The position numbers were made by a program, and so were the translations under genes. This document shows positions 32,245-41,364 of a stretch of DNA of 64,000 nt, piece after piece. Under the pieces are notes generated by a model that had not been told where the DNA came from, did not search any database, and was given only the letters and a program-made list of their open reading frames with translations. This stretch comes from Candidatus Synoicihabitans palmerolidicus (GTDB lineage Bacteria > Verrucomicrobiota > Verrucomicrobiia > Opitutales > Opitutaceae), in contig JAGGDC010000001.1 of NCBI GenBank assembly GCA_020809425.1, forward strand, positions 434,001 to 498,000. The letters run 5' to 3'. The stretch's first letter is position 1, and each line of letters opens with the position of its first letter.

Positions 32245-33681
32245 TTTTATGGCAGCAAACAGCACCATCCGCAGTAACAACCAACCATGATTCCACCGAT
32301 TGATGTTGGTCGAGCCGTAGGTGCGATCTCGGTACCGGATTTGGATGTCACGGATCTTGAGGTTCATGCGATCAGCTCCGAATAACAGGTCGAAGTCACC
32401 AAAGGGATCGAAGTCGCCGAAGTAGGCGCGATTGGCGGCAAGTTTGAGGTAGTCGGTTCGCCGCAGGACTTTGGTGCCACATAGCGTATCCTTGATCTGC
32501 TGGCCCAGTAACCAAGAGAACAGGATGCCGAATGTTTTGTTGGCAATCAGGTTAAGGAACTGCATGGCGTGATCCTCCATCGGATAAACCAAGCGGCACC
32601 CATTGGCGAATTCGCAGTGGCCGGAGGTGAGGGCCTCGAAGTACTTGGGCAGTTCTTCGGGGGGCATGCTGAGATCCGTGTCGAGGATCATGAGAATGTC
32701 GCCTTCTGCGAGGGCGTATCCTTCACGCACGGCATTGCCTTTACCTTTGCCGGTTTGTTGCACGGCTTTTATCCGGACGTCAGGGTAGGCGGCTTTGACT
32801 TGTTGAATTTCATCCCAAGTGTTGTCGGTGGAGCCCCCTTCGACAAAGATGAATTCTATCCATGCGCCCATTGCTGGGGTGCGCGTGATGGCGGCTTCGA
32901 TATTGCCGGTCTCGTTACGGGCGGGCACGACGATGGACACACTCGTTGCAGTTGGCGAAAGCAATGTCGAGGGCATCGTGGTGGCTGAGGCGGCATGGAA
33001 GTGGGTGGGGCGTGCCACCACAAACTGTGTGACACAAAACCACGGTAGGACCGGTGCCAGCCAGCGATTCAGCAAACGTTCAAGTACCCCAGCGGAGAAG
33101 GGGAAAAGTCCACGCGGTTGAGTTTTGATAATATCCCAATCAGCGAGCGTAAGCAGGTTATGCACGTCACGATGCGAGAGCCAGCTACTGGCAGGGTGAC
33201 GGGCACGAAGATTTAGCATATCAGCAATACCGAAGGCAGGACGCCATAGCATATTGGACATGTTAATTAGCAGTCTAGTGGAGGGCGTGCTAACTCGACG
33301 AATTTGGGCGAGCAGTTCCTGAACGTCGGCGATGAAATTGATGGTGTCGGAGAGGACAATATAGTCGAAGGTCTCGTCGAGCTGGAGTTCCTTCCCGTCA
33401 GTGATTCGGAATTCGGCGGATGGCACGTTGGCTCGTGCCAGTTCGATCTGCCGAGGAGATATATCCAGACCCAATTTCCGGCGCGTGGGAATGTGCTTGA
33501 GCAATTCTCCGGTGCCGCAGCCAATCTCCAAAACGGAGGCATCGGCAGGAATGAGAAGCCCATAATAGTGGGCCAGCCACCGCCGGTAGGCTCGAGCCAG
33601 TCCTTTGAGAGGTTTGGCGTCGTTGTCGTAGTGATCACGAATCAAACCCGAGGCGTTGGCGAGTGGTTGGGGGGCGGACAT
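32230..33681 (-). CDS. bifunctional SAM-dependent methyltransferase/GT2 glycosyltransferase
   Basis: This is an intact 483-residue fusion. Residues 1-215 are a class I methyltransferase with the SAM-binding motif VLEIGCGTGELLKHIP and the acidic loop LGLDISPRQIELA. Residues about 240-480 are a GT2 transferase of the polyprenyl-phosphate-sugar type: SIVVPARNETGNIEAAI, FVEGGSTDNTWDEIQ, ILMILDTDLSMPPEELPKYF (DxD) and KTFGILFSWLLGQQIKDTLC. Such fusions are annotated in other bacterial polysaccharide loci. It probably transfers a sugar to a lipid carrier and methylates a product. It heads a minus-strand glycan cluster and is free of frame errors, unlike its neighbours. Confidence 0.88.
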   Translation of the reverse strand: MSAPQPLANASGLIRDHYDNDAKPLKGLARAYRRWLAHYYGLLIPADASVLEIGCGTGELLKHIPTRRKLGLDISPRQIELARANVPSAEFRITDGKELQLDETFDYIVLSDTINFIADVQELLAQIRRVSTPSTRLLINMSNMLWRPAFGIADMLNLRARHPASSWLSHRDVHNLLTLADWDIIKTQPRGLFPFSAGVLERLLNRWLAPVLPWFCVTQFVVARPTHFHAASATTMPSTLLSPTATSVSIVVPARNETGNIEAAITRTPAMGAWIEFIFVEGGSTDNTWDEIQQVKAAYPDVRIKAVQQTGKGKGNAVREGYALAEGDILMILDTDLSMPPEELPKYFEALTSGHCEFANGCRLVYPMEDHAMQFLNLIANKTFGILFSWLLGQQIKDTLCGTKVLRRTDYLKLAANRAYFGDFDPFGDFDLLFGADRMNLKIRDIQIRYRDRTYGSTNINRWNHGWLLLRMVLFAAIKLKFV

Positions 33682-33716
33682 GGCAGGTGCGGGTGGAGCG
33701 ATAAAAAGGGAATCAG

Positions 33717-35403
33717 TTAGTCTGCTCCGCTAGACGCAAACGCGGCTGAAACCGTTTGAGCGGCAACCATATCAGACTCGGTCGGGTGACCGAGCGACGT
33801 GTGTTGATGAAAGAATGACAACACCTGTTCCGCGCTGCGGGGCCAAGAAAACTTTTGGGCGGCAAATGGCAAGGCCCCATTGGTCAGCGCATCTCGGAGG
33901 GCGGAATCGGTGGTGATTTCGCTAATGGCATCGGCGATCGTCTCCGCATTGGCCTCGGGCAGCACGTAAGCGTCGCGACGGTGCTGAAGAGCGGAACCGA
34001 GATTGGTGGCAGGCAGGACCACGGGGCGGCTGATGGCGAAAAATTCCGGTAGTTTGGAGGGAAACCGAAAATCGTTGAACGCTCCGGCGCGACCAGGCTG
34101 CACAAATATATCGGCCAGACTCATCAAGGTTGGCAGGTCTTTAGTGCGTTTGACGAATCCGATTTCGATCAAGTGAGGCCGAACGGAGGCGGGAATGTTG
34201 GCGGCGAAGGCGGCTGAATCGCGGCCTGTTCGCACCAGCCAAGTGGGGGTGCCAGAGCGATTGAGCAACTCAACTGCCCGATATAGTTCGCCGACTTCAA
34301 CGGCATTGGCGGTGTGGACGTTGCCGTGACAGAAAATCACGGTGTGGTTGAGGGGAATTCCGAGTTTGTGGCGGAGATTGGGATGGGGGGGGGGCGAGGA
34401 GAGAATGCAGCGTTGGCGGCCGGCCAAATGGTGCGTGTTGGTGTGCCGGAGGGCACAAACTCAGCCAAACGATCAATAATCGTCGTCAACCCGGAAGCTT
34501 TACAGAGGAACGTCTGGGCCCGCCGGGGATGGCTCAAGAATGGGGGCACCTTGGTGTTGAACTGTTCAGCAGAAAATCGGCAAAAATCCTCTGGTCGGCA
34601 GTTCAAATGTTGGGCGAGCAGTTCGGTCTCGTTGTCCTCCAAGTGAATCACGATTTCGGACCCGAATTTCGCTTTTACCCGCGAGCAGAATTCTCGAACC
34701 AATTCACGCGTGGTCCACGCGTGGATGAGTGTCGGTCCCTGACCATCGCGATATAGTAGGAAGGTAGGTTGGCCAGATCTTTGAATTCAATGGCGAGAAA
34801 CCGAGCCCGAGCCTGCGCGCCGATGGTTTCCATGTGTTCTGGCACAGCCACGATACAGTCGAAGCCACGAGCAATCAGTTGGTTGGAGAAAGCAGCGACG
34901 TGATTGGCGCTATTGGAGGTGAAATCTCCGTAGAGCATAAAAAGGATATTGAGAGGTCCTCGACTGCACGGAACGGAGTTAAGAAATGGGGCGGGGCGCT
35001 TGGGGAGAGTGCTCAGCTCCCACATTTCTTGCGGGGCACGAGGAGGTAGATAGGCCCCGGTTTCCAGATGTGCGTCCAACTTGGCATCAAGAAAATAGGT
35101 GCGGCCACACTGGGTGGTAACTTGCAGACGAATGGGACCGCGGCCGCGCGGAAAGTTTTCCCGGGTGATGAACCCGCAGAAGCGCGCTTGAGGCTGGGAG
35201 GAGAAACGAGTCGCGACGTCGGGGCGTTCCAGTCCGAACTGAACCGGCACCCCGATGTCGCCGAAGAGCAATACCACGTCAGCGATGGTGAATTCGGGGT
35301 GCCAAACCCAACCGGACAAGCGAGTGGTTGCGAGGAGTTGACCATCGTTGTCGGCTGTTTCGAATGCCCCCATGAGGGGATGTGAGCTAACCGGGATCAT
35401 CAT
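33717..35403 (-). CDS. glycosyltransferase family 4 with N-terminal accessory domain, frameshifted
   Basis: ATG 35403 (MMIPVSSHPLMGAFETADND). Residues about 25-130 form a beta-rich domain (LSGWVWHPEFTIADVVLLFG, PQARFCGFITRENFPRGRGP) seen at the N-terminus of several surface-glycan transferases. The GT4 part starts with GPLNILFMLYGDFTSNSANH and continues after shifts near 34700 and 34400 with HTVIFCHGNVHTANAVEVGE. SLADIFVQPGRAGAFNDFRF and PSKLPEFFAISRPVVLPATN form the nucleotide-sugar-binding region with the conserved Glu (E in LPEFFA). It ends at 33717. It lies between the GT2 fusion and a small related beta-domain gene in one transcription unit. Confidence 0.75.
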
Positions 35404-35418
35404 GGTGCGAACTTTGTG

Positions 35419-35730
35419 TCAGTTTGCACCGTCAGCGTTGCTGACTTCGAGCGTGCCGAGATGATTGCCGAAAAGGAGATAACTCACGAAAAGGAAACCA
35501 CTGTCCCTCGCGTAGGTTTAATCTGGATACCATGCGGCCACATCCTCTCTCGCTCGAGTTGATTCCGGGGCGTAGATCTGTTCGGCGATGCGAATGCGAA
35601 CCTGAGACGCTTGCAGTCTCTGCCGACGGAAAGTCCAGCCCTCGAGTCGCAGATAGTTTTGAAAAGGCTCGAGAGGGTAAGGGGTTTCGAGTCCGTGTTC
35701 GATGAGGGAAACGTTGGTATCCTTGGTCAT
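35419..35730 (-). CDS. small beta-domain protein of the glycan cluster with in-frame TAA
   Basis: ATG 35730 overlaps the stop of the upstream coiled-coil gene (ATGA). The product reads MTKDTNVSLIEHGLETPYPL, FQNYLRLEGWTFRRQRLQAS and RIAEQIYAPESTRAREDVAA, then WYPD. An in-frame TAA lies at 35518-35520, after which TYARDSGFLFVSYLLFGNHL and GTLEVSNADGAN lead to a TGA at 35419. With read-through it has 104 codons. The GW...R..Q pattern resembles the N-terminal domain of the following GT4 protein. Function unknown; possibly a substrate-binding accessory. Confidence 0.5.
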
Positions 35731-36487
35731 ACTTTGGGACCAAACAGGGCCCGCCACGGTTTACCCCAACGCCAGAGCAGAGAAGACTCGATGGCAGTCA
35801 ATCTCTCGCGAGCAACGGCGAGATCTTCAGTGGTGCGAGAAAGTTTGGTAGTGGTCGCGTTGAGATCATTTGCCGTGCGGTCGAAGGTAGCGCGGGTGGT
35901 CTCCAGTTCGGTGGACAAAGCAGTGATCTCTTTTTGACGGTCGACGAGTGCGGACTGAAATTTGACGTCTTGGTTACGGGAGTCGTCGAGGTCAGCGGTC
36001 AGAGAGTCGCGTGAATTGGTCACGGCGCAGAGTTCTTGTTGGGTCTGATTGAGACGCTCTGAAAACTCCCGGGCCAACTGGTGCGTTGTGTTGATCTCCT
36101 GGTCAGCCCGCTCGAGTCGGTCGCCAAGATCTTTGATGATAGCGTCTCGTTCCTGACGGTTTCGCGCATCGTTTGATTCGGCTAGGGAAAGGGCTTCGCC
36201 TCGACGGTGATCTCGGTTGTCTTGCGATCACATTCTTCTTCGAGCTCGCGGATTCGTTGATTGAGCGCCTGATCCAAGGTCATGCTGTAACCGATTATTT
36301 GCTCGAGCACCAACTCGGCCCGTCTGAGTAAAGCCACGGCATCCGCCCGGTCGGTTTCTTTGGCCAGCAAACGGTCGTTCAGTTCCAGGATTTGCAACTC
36401 GGCGACGATGACTTCTCGACGCAGGTCATCAATTTGGCGACCAGCGTCGGTGAGTGGCAGCGAGGACGAAGCAGGAGAATGGGGCAT
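35727..36487 (-). CDS. coiled-coil protein of the glycan cluster, frameshifted
   Basis: From ATG 36487 (MPHSPASSSLPLTDAGRQID) a long heptad-rich region follows (DDLRREVIVAELQILELNDR, RAELVLEQIIGYSMTLDQAL). A frame change near 36190 leads to SERLNQTQQELCAVTNSRDS, then ELETTRATFDRTANDLNATT. The C-terminus is SSLLWRWGKPWRALFGPKV, a basic aromatic tail commonly found on coiled-coil proteins and transferases in O-antigen loci. It may set chain length or scaffold transferases. The stop overlaps the next ATG by 4 bp. Confidence 0.6.
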
Positions 36488-36512
36488 GCCGCAATAAATC
36501 AAAGAGAGACGG

Positions 36513-37215
36513 TCAGCTTACGCGACGTAGCGAGCGCAGCATGTTCCATCCCATTTTGAAGATCTGGGGCACATTGATGCTGTTGGTACCACCTTGGCGA
36601 TCTCGGAAACGGATGGGATGATAGTTCCAGCGCACGCTCGGATCTCGTTTCAGAGCGAGTGTAAGGGCGACGTTTTGAATATCAAAATCGGCGGGAACAC
36701 GCAGCAGTGCACGGGCCAGCACATCGCGTCGCATCAAGCGGTAGGGAACGTTGACATCGCGGAGATCCCTACCGGTCACTACAAACGTGGCAAGTCGAAG
36801 CAGACGAGAAATCAGTGCCCGCCGCCAACCATCATCGCGGGTAACACGGAGACCAAATACGCAATCAGCGGACTCGTGTGAGGTCCACATGGCGGAGAAG
36901 TAGGCTGGGTCGCATTGTCCATCCGAGTCGATCTGCAGCACCCATTCGTAGTCGTCAGCGAGAGCAAGATCGTAGCCGAAGCGACTAGTGCGTCCGTGCC
37001 CTGAGTGAGTTTTATGCACCACCTCGAGTTGGTCAAAAGAGGAGGCAGCTTGGTCTAGAATCATTCCTGTATCATCCTTTGATCCATCATTTAGAGCCAA
37101 AAGACGGTAGTTGATATCAAGCGGATCCAGCACTGCTCGCCATTCGCGGAGGAGTGCGGCAATATTGGCTGATTCGTTGTAAACGGGGATAACGATGGCT
37201 AGTTGAGTTGAGCTT
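36513..37215 (-). CDS. GT2 glycosyltransferase (DPM1-like)
   Basis: The catalytic domain is clear: LAIVIPVYNESANIAALLRE, LALNDGSKDDTGMILDQAAS, VVHKTHSGHGRTSRFGYDLA and EWVLQIDSDGQCDPAYFSAM (DxD in DSD). GRDLRDVNVPYRLMRRDVLA follows. It is of the dolichol-phosphate mannose synthase-like group that loads sugars onto polyprenyl phosphate. The start is unclear because the frame shifts near 37130; coding signal reaches about 37215 and overlaps the end of glf. It ends at 36513. Confidence 0.8.
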
Positions 37216-38378
37216 ATGCGGGGGGAATAGGGGGCGCGGAGAATATCGGTATAGATCTACGCTGGGCAAGTGCGGCGACGGCGCGAGCCGCGAAGTCGAG
37301 GGATTCACCGATGACCTGATCCATATTCAGGTAACGGTAAGTGCCCAAACGACCGACGAAGGAGACGGCGGGCTCCGTGGCAGCGAGGGCGACGTAGCGC
37401 TGCAGCAGGGCGAGGTCTGCGGTTAGTCGCTTCGGGTAGTCAGGAATGTCGTTGGCGGCGGTTTCTTTCGAATATTCACGAAAGGCCACGGTACGGGGGT
37501 GCGATTCCCACGGGGCGAAGTGCTTATGTTCGTGAATGCGAGAGAATGGGACTGCTGCATCAGTGTAGTTGATTACGGCATTGTCTTGATAGTCTCCCTC
37601 GGCTTCGAAGCGTTCGAACGTTACCGTGCGATAGCCCAGTCGGCCGAACTGATGCCCATAGTAGGCGTCGAGGGGACCGGTGTAAAAGACGTGATCGTAG
37701 TGGGCGGTCTCGGCGGGATCGAAAGGAGTGGAGACCTCGACGGATACGCCGGGGACGTCCAGAATGCGCTGGATAAGGGCGGTGTAGCCCTCGCGAGGAA
37801 TCCCCTGATAGAGACAATCGAAGTAGCAATCGTCGTAGTTACACCGAACCGGCAGCCGCTTGAGAATCGACGCGGGCAGGTCCTTGGGGTCGCAGCCCCA
37901 TTGTTTGACTGGATAGCCGTGGAAGAAATTTTTGTAGAGGTCGCGGCCGAGAAATTTGAGGGCCTGTTCCTCAAAATTCTGCGGGTCCGTGATCGAGTGA
38001 TCGCCGAGAGACGCCAAGTGAGCGCGCGCTTCGGCCGGGCTGAAGGACCGACCAAAATTGATTGATGGTCAGCAGATTGATGGGGAGTGAGTAGACCCCG
38101 CGAGGCGTGTGGGCCTTGACGCGATTGATGTCAGGACCGAATTCGGCGAAACGATTGACGTAGTTCCAGACATCTTTGCGGCGCGTATTGAAGATGTGAG
38201 GCCCGTAGACGTGGACCAATATGCCAGTGGATTCATCGCGGTCGGTGTGGCAATTGCCTCCGACATGGTCGCGAGCATCAATAACTCGAACCTGAGCGTT
38301 CGTGCGGGTGGCGAGCTCGCGGGCAATAACCGCTCCGGAGAATCCGGCGCCGACAATGAGGAAACAAGGGGTAGACAT
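37214..38378 (-). CDS. glf: UDP-galactopyranose mutase
   Basis: This flavoenzyme converts UDP-galactopyranose to UDP-galactofuranose. ATG 38378 gives PCFLIVGAGFSGAVIARELA (FAD dinucleotide-binding), RVIDARDHVGGNCHTDRDES, GPHIFNTRRKDVWNYVNRF, then a one-base shift near 38060. After it come NFEEQALKFLGRDLYKNFFH, GYPVKQWGCDPKDLPASILK, RLPVRCNYDDCYFDCLYQGI, YTGPLDAYYGHQFGRLGYRT, SRIHEHKHFAPWE and LGTYRYLNMDQVIGESL. Length of about 388 residues is normal. It indicates galactofuranose in the surface polysaccharide made by this cluster. Confidence 0.93.
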
Positions 38379-38438
38379 GAAAAGTGGTCAGAACGGAGAA
38401 ATCCGTCGGTCGGCGCAACCCTTCTCATAAAGCACCGC

Positions 38439-38855
38439 TCAACGGTAGCGTAAGCCCAACCGCCGCCAGCAAAATTCGATGAACGCACTCTTGCGGAGGT
38501 AACGGAGGAGAACCGGCGAATTTTCGAGCTCAGCCGGTGAAATTTTGCGGCCAAAAGTGCGTTCGTGGAGTAAATCGATCTCCGCCTGACCAATACTGTG
38601 CATCTGGGCGGTTGTCTTCTGCTCCGAATGAATTCGGAAGCACGCGAGGAAATAAGGCACTCGGACGAGTTTGGCACCGGCGGCCTGGAAACGAAGCACT
38701 AGGTCCCAATCCATCGCAAAATTGAATGAAGTATCGATGCCGCCCACCTTATCCCAAATTCGTCGTTTCCAGAACATAGTTTCTTGCGGGATAAAATCGT
38801 TCAGGCGGAGGACCTCTTCGTTATGCTGGCCGCAGTCCAACACTGAGTGCACAGG
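38439..38855 (-). pseudogene. glycosyltransferase (GT2) C-terminal fragment
   Basis: The frame opens at about 38855 with LRLNDFIPQETMFWKRRIWD and continues GGIDTSFNFAMDWDLVLRFQ, the acceptor-side ED/DWD region of GT2 enzymes. RVPYFLACFRIHSEQKT and a basic C-terminus follow, ending LGLRYR at 38439. The N-terminal nucleotide-sugar domain is absent; upstream sequence is unrelated and leads into the IS hotspot, so the gene is 5'-truncated. Confidence 0.7.
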
Positions 38856-39158
38856 CTGAGAGGGAGTGGTTCCCTTTCTCCTAATGCACTATAATGAATA
38901 CTATACGTTTGATATTGGGATTGATGATTGGCGGGATTGAGGTTGCGGCAGGCCGCAGGAAGGGAGCGGTGAGCAGCTATACACAAGCCAGAGAGAGAGG
39001 ACGCCCGGCTTGGCGGGCCGGGCGTCCTCTCTCTCTGGGAAAAACTCCGCGCTGGCGTCGTGGGCGCAGAGCGGAGGATTTGGAGTGGTGGCAAAAATAC
39101 AACGGCGCATCACCGCCAAGGAACGCGAGGCGATTCATGCCGGTTTGGCCCAGGGCAA
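38856..39158. other. junction between glycan cluster and IS hotspot
   Basis: No intact gene. It holds a 22-bp perfect inverted repeat (separate entry). Just before the IS, a plus-strand reading gives VAKIQRRITAKEREAIHAGL-AQG, which resembles the N-terminal helix-turn-helix of an IS30-type transposase. This is a weak assignment with no clear start codon. Confidence 0.3.
38988..39038. repeat. 22-bp perfect inverted repeat with 7-nt loop
   Basis: Arms at 38988-39009 and 39017-39038 are exact complements (ccagagagagaggacgcccg + gc and its reverse). This is the strongest hairpin in the window. It lacks a good T-tract (gaaaaactcc follows). It could be a terminator-like barrier, an IS-associated structure or a site for single-strand transposition. 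Confidence 0.9.
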
Positions 39159-41002
39159 CATGGTCTTTTCCCGTGACGGGTGAAGTGAGTGAAGGTCAGC
39201 GGGGTAACTTTGAGCTAAACCATTTGGCCGATTTTCGATCTGTTTCAGTGGGATGAAATCTAAAGGTGAACCGGAAAGGGAAGCGACGAACGCAAACCCG
39301 GAGTAGAAGCACTGGGATCGAAACGTGGAGGTGCGCATGGCCACGGCGGCCGAGCAGGAGTGGTTCGACGCGCAGCTGCACGAGCGGCACTACTTGGGAT
39401 CCGGGCATCCGGTGGGCGATTACCTGCGCTAGATTGTCGAAAGAGGGGGGCGGGCGGTGTGGCGCTGTTGGCGTGGGGTCCGGCCTGCTACGCGCTCCAG
39501 GACCGGGACCGGTGGGTGGGCTGGGATGCGACCCGCCGGGTCGAGCGGCTTTCCCTGGTGGTGCAAAACCGCCGCTTTCTACTGCTCACCAAGCGCGGCG
39601 AGGAGCCCAATTTCGCCTCCCAGGTGCTCGCGGCGGCCGTGCGCACGTTGCCGGGCCATTGGCAGGAACGCTTCGGCTATCGGCCGCTGCTAGCCGAGAC
39701 TTTCAACGACCCGGAGGCCTACCAAGGCACGTGCTACAAGGCCTCCGCGTGGGAGCCGGTCGGGACCAGCTAGGGTTACGAACGGCACCGAGGCGACTTT
39801 TACCGCGAGCACGGCAAACCCAAGCACCTGTGGCTGCTGCGGCCCCTGCACCCCTCGGCCAAGGCCCTGCTGAGCGTCCCCGACCCCGCTTTGCCCGAGG
39901 ACTGCCGGGCGGGACTGCGCCGCGCGCGCACCGGCACCCTGCCGCTCAAAAACGGCCAGTTGCCCTCTCTGTTGGAGGCCTTGTGCGGCGTGCCCGATCC
40001 GCGCGCCAAAAACACCCGCTTCAAGATCGGTCCGGTTCTTGGCATCATGGCGCTCGCGCTGCCGGCCGGCCGGCGCGACATCGCGTCGATCGCTCGTATG
40101 GCGAACCTGCTCGACCAAGACCAGCACTTCGCCCTGGCCCTGCCCCGTGAGGCCGGAAAAAAGGTCCGCCTGGCCCCCAGTTACAGCGTGTTTTACGACG
40201 TGCTCACCCGGCTCGATCCGGAGGCCTTTGCCCAGGCCCTCACAACCGCTGGCTCACAGCCCACGCCGGTGCCCTGCCCGGAGCGCTCGCCCTGGCCATC
40301 GTCGATCAAAAGGAAAACACCCCGCGCAGTGAACAGGCCCGCGCCGATGAGGTGTTGGCCGCCGCGTCGTTGGACGAGCAGATCGTCACACCGGCGACGC
40401 CTTGCACGCCACCCGCGAGCAGGCCCGCACCATCGTGGGAAAAGGCGGCGAGTATGTGCCCCAGATCAAAGGCAACCAACCTCAGCTGAGCGCGCTGGTC
40501 CAGCGCGCCCGGACCGTTCCACCCCCCTTTTTTGAGCTGACCGATCCGAGTCGGGGCCGCGTGACCACCTGGCGGGGGTCCGTGGTGGTGGCCACGTCCT
40601 CGCAAGCCGACTACCCCGGGCTGCGCAGCCTGGTGCTCGTGGACAAAACCACGGTGCGAAAACGCGACCTCACCGAAAGTTGCGAGCAACGCGCCTACGC
40701 CAGCAACCTGGCACCCGCAGAACGCAGCCCTGCGCAAATGCTCGCCTTGATCCGCGGGCACTGGGGCGGAGTGGAGATCCGCAACCACTGGCGCCGCGAC
40801 GCCTGCTGGCGCGAAGACCACTCGCGTACCCGCAACGTCAACGCCCCCTGGCCAACCTCGCCCTCTTGCGCAGCGTCCTGCTGCGCGTCTGCGCCCAACA
40901 CTGGCCCGAGCGGCCCCTGCCGCACGTCTTCGAATCCTGCCAACATGCCACGCATATCTCCCTGCGCGCCATCCGTTCCCATTCCTAAAACAAAAGACCA
41001 TG
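39159..41002 (+). mobile_element. ISAs1-like element, copy A (internally deleted)
   Basis: Ends are short inverted repeats, catggtctttt at the left (39159) and its complement aaaagaccatg at the right (41002). It is nearly identical in sequence to the inverted copy at 47405-49322 but about 74 bp shorter. No obvious target duplication flanks it. The right end lies inside a DnaQ-like exonuclease gene; the left flank is the glycan-cluster junction. Confidence 0.85.
39325..40988 (+). pseudogene. DruA/DUF4338-ISAs1 fusion transposase, copy A
   Basis: N-terminal part (GTG 39325): WFDAQLHERHYLGSGHPVGD, then LLAWGPACYALQDRDRWVGW, SLVVQNRRFLLLTKRGEE and FGYRPLLAETF. This is the DUF4338 domain also called Druantia DruA. 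C-terminal part: PDPRAKNTRFKIGPVLGIMA, SVFYDVLTRLDPEAF and HWGGVEIRNHWRRDACWRED, the ISAs1 DDE transposase. In-frame TAGs at 39430-39432 and 39771-39773 replace CAG of copy B. A 75-bp deletion at 40287-40295, between direct repeats, removes the ALDGK segment with the first catalytic Asp. Shared frameshifts are near 39462 and 40245. Dead as written. Confidence 0.85.
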
Positions 41003-41364
41003 CCCACGATCACCCCGGCCCCCAAATACTCCCCAAAGTCAGCCAACGCCTCCGTCTCCGTCACCCCCAGTGACGCCGCCTGCTCCGCCGTCACCCCATG
41101 CACCAGCACCGACGACGTGTTGTGACTCACATGGGGCAACGCCTCAAACTGCTCCTCCAATAAAATTTCCCCGTCCCGCACCGTAATCGCCCCCATCGTG
41201 ATGATGCGGTCCCTCCGCGCGTCCAACCCACTCGTCTCGCAATCGAGCACCACGAAACGCACCTCCCCCACCGGAGTAGCATCCCCCGGCGTCTTCGCCG
41301 CCGTCGTCAGATAATCAGCCACTTGCGCCGGATACGAATCTGATCCCTCCTCCGCCTCAGTCAC
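41003..41364 (-). pseudogene. DnaQ-like 3'-5' exonuclease, truncated by IS copy A
   Basis: GTG 41364 overlaps the end of the DUF294 gene. The protein has RFVVLDCETSGLDARRDRII followed by TMGAITVRDG, with the first DEDD-exonuclease motif (DxE in LDCETSG), and VHGVTAEQAASLGVTETEAL. It is cut at about residue 118 (YLGAGVIVG) exactly where the IS end begins, so motifs II and III are lost. The missing part is not at the other side of copy A, implying further deletion or rearrangement. The DUF294-exonuclease pair is a common association in Proteobacteria and Verrucomicrobiota. Confidence 0.85.
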
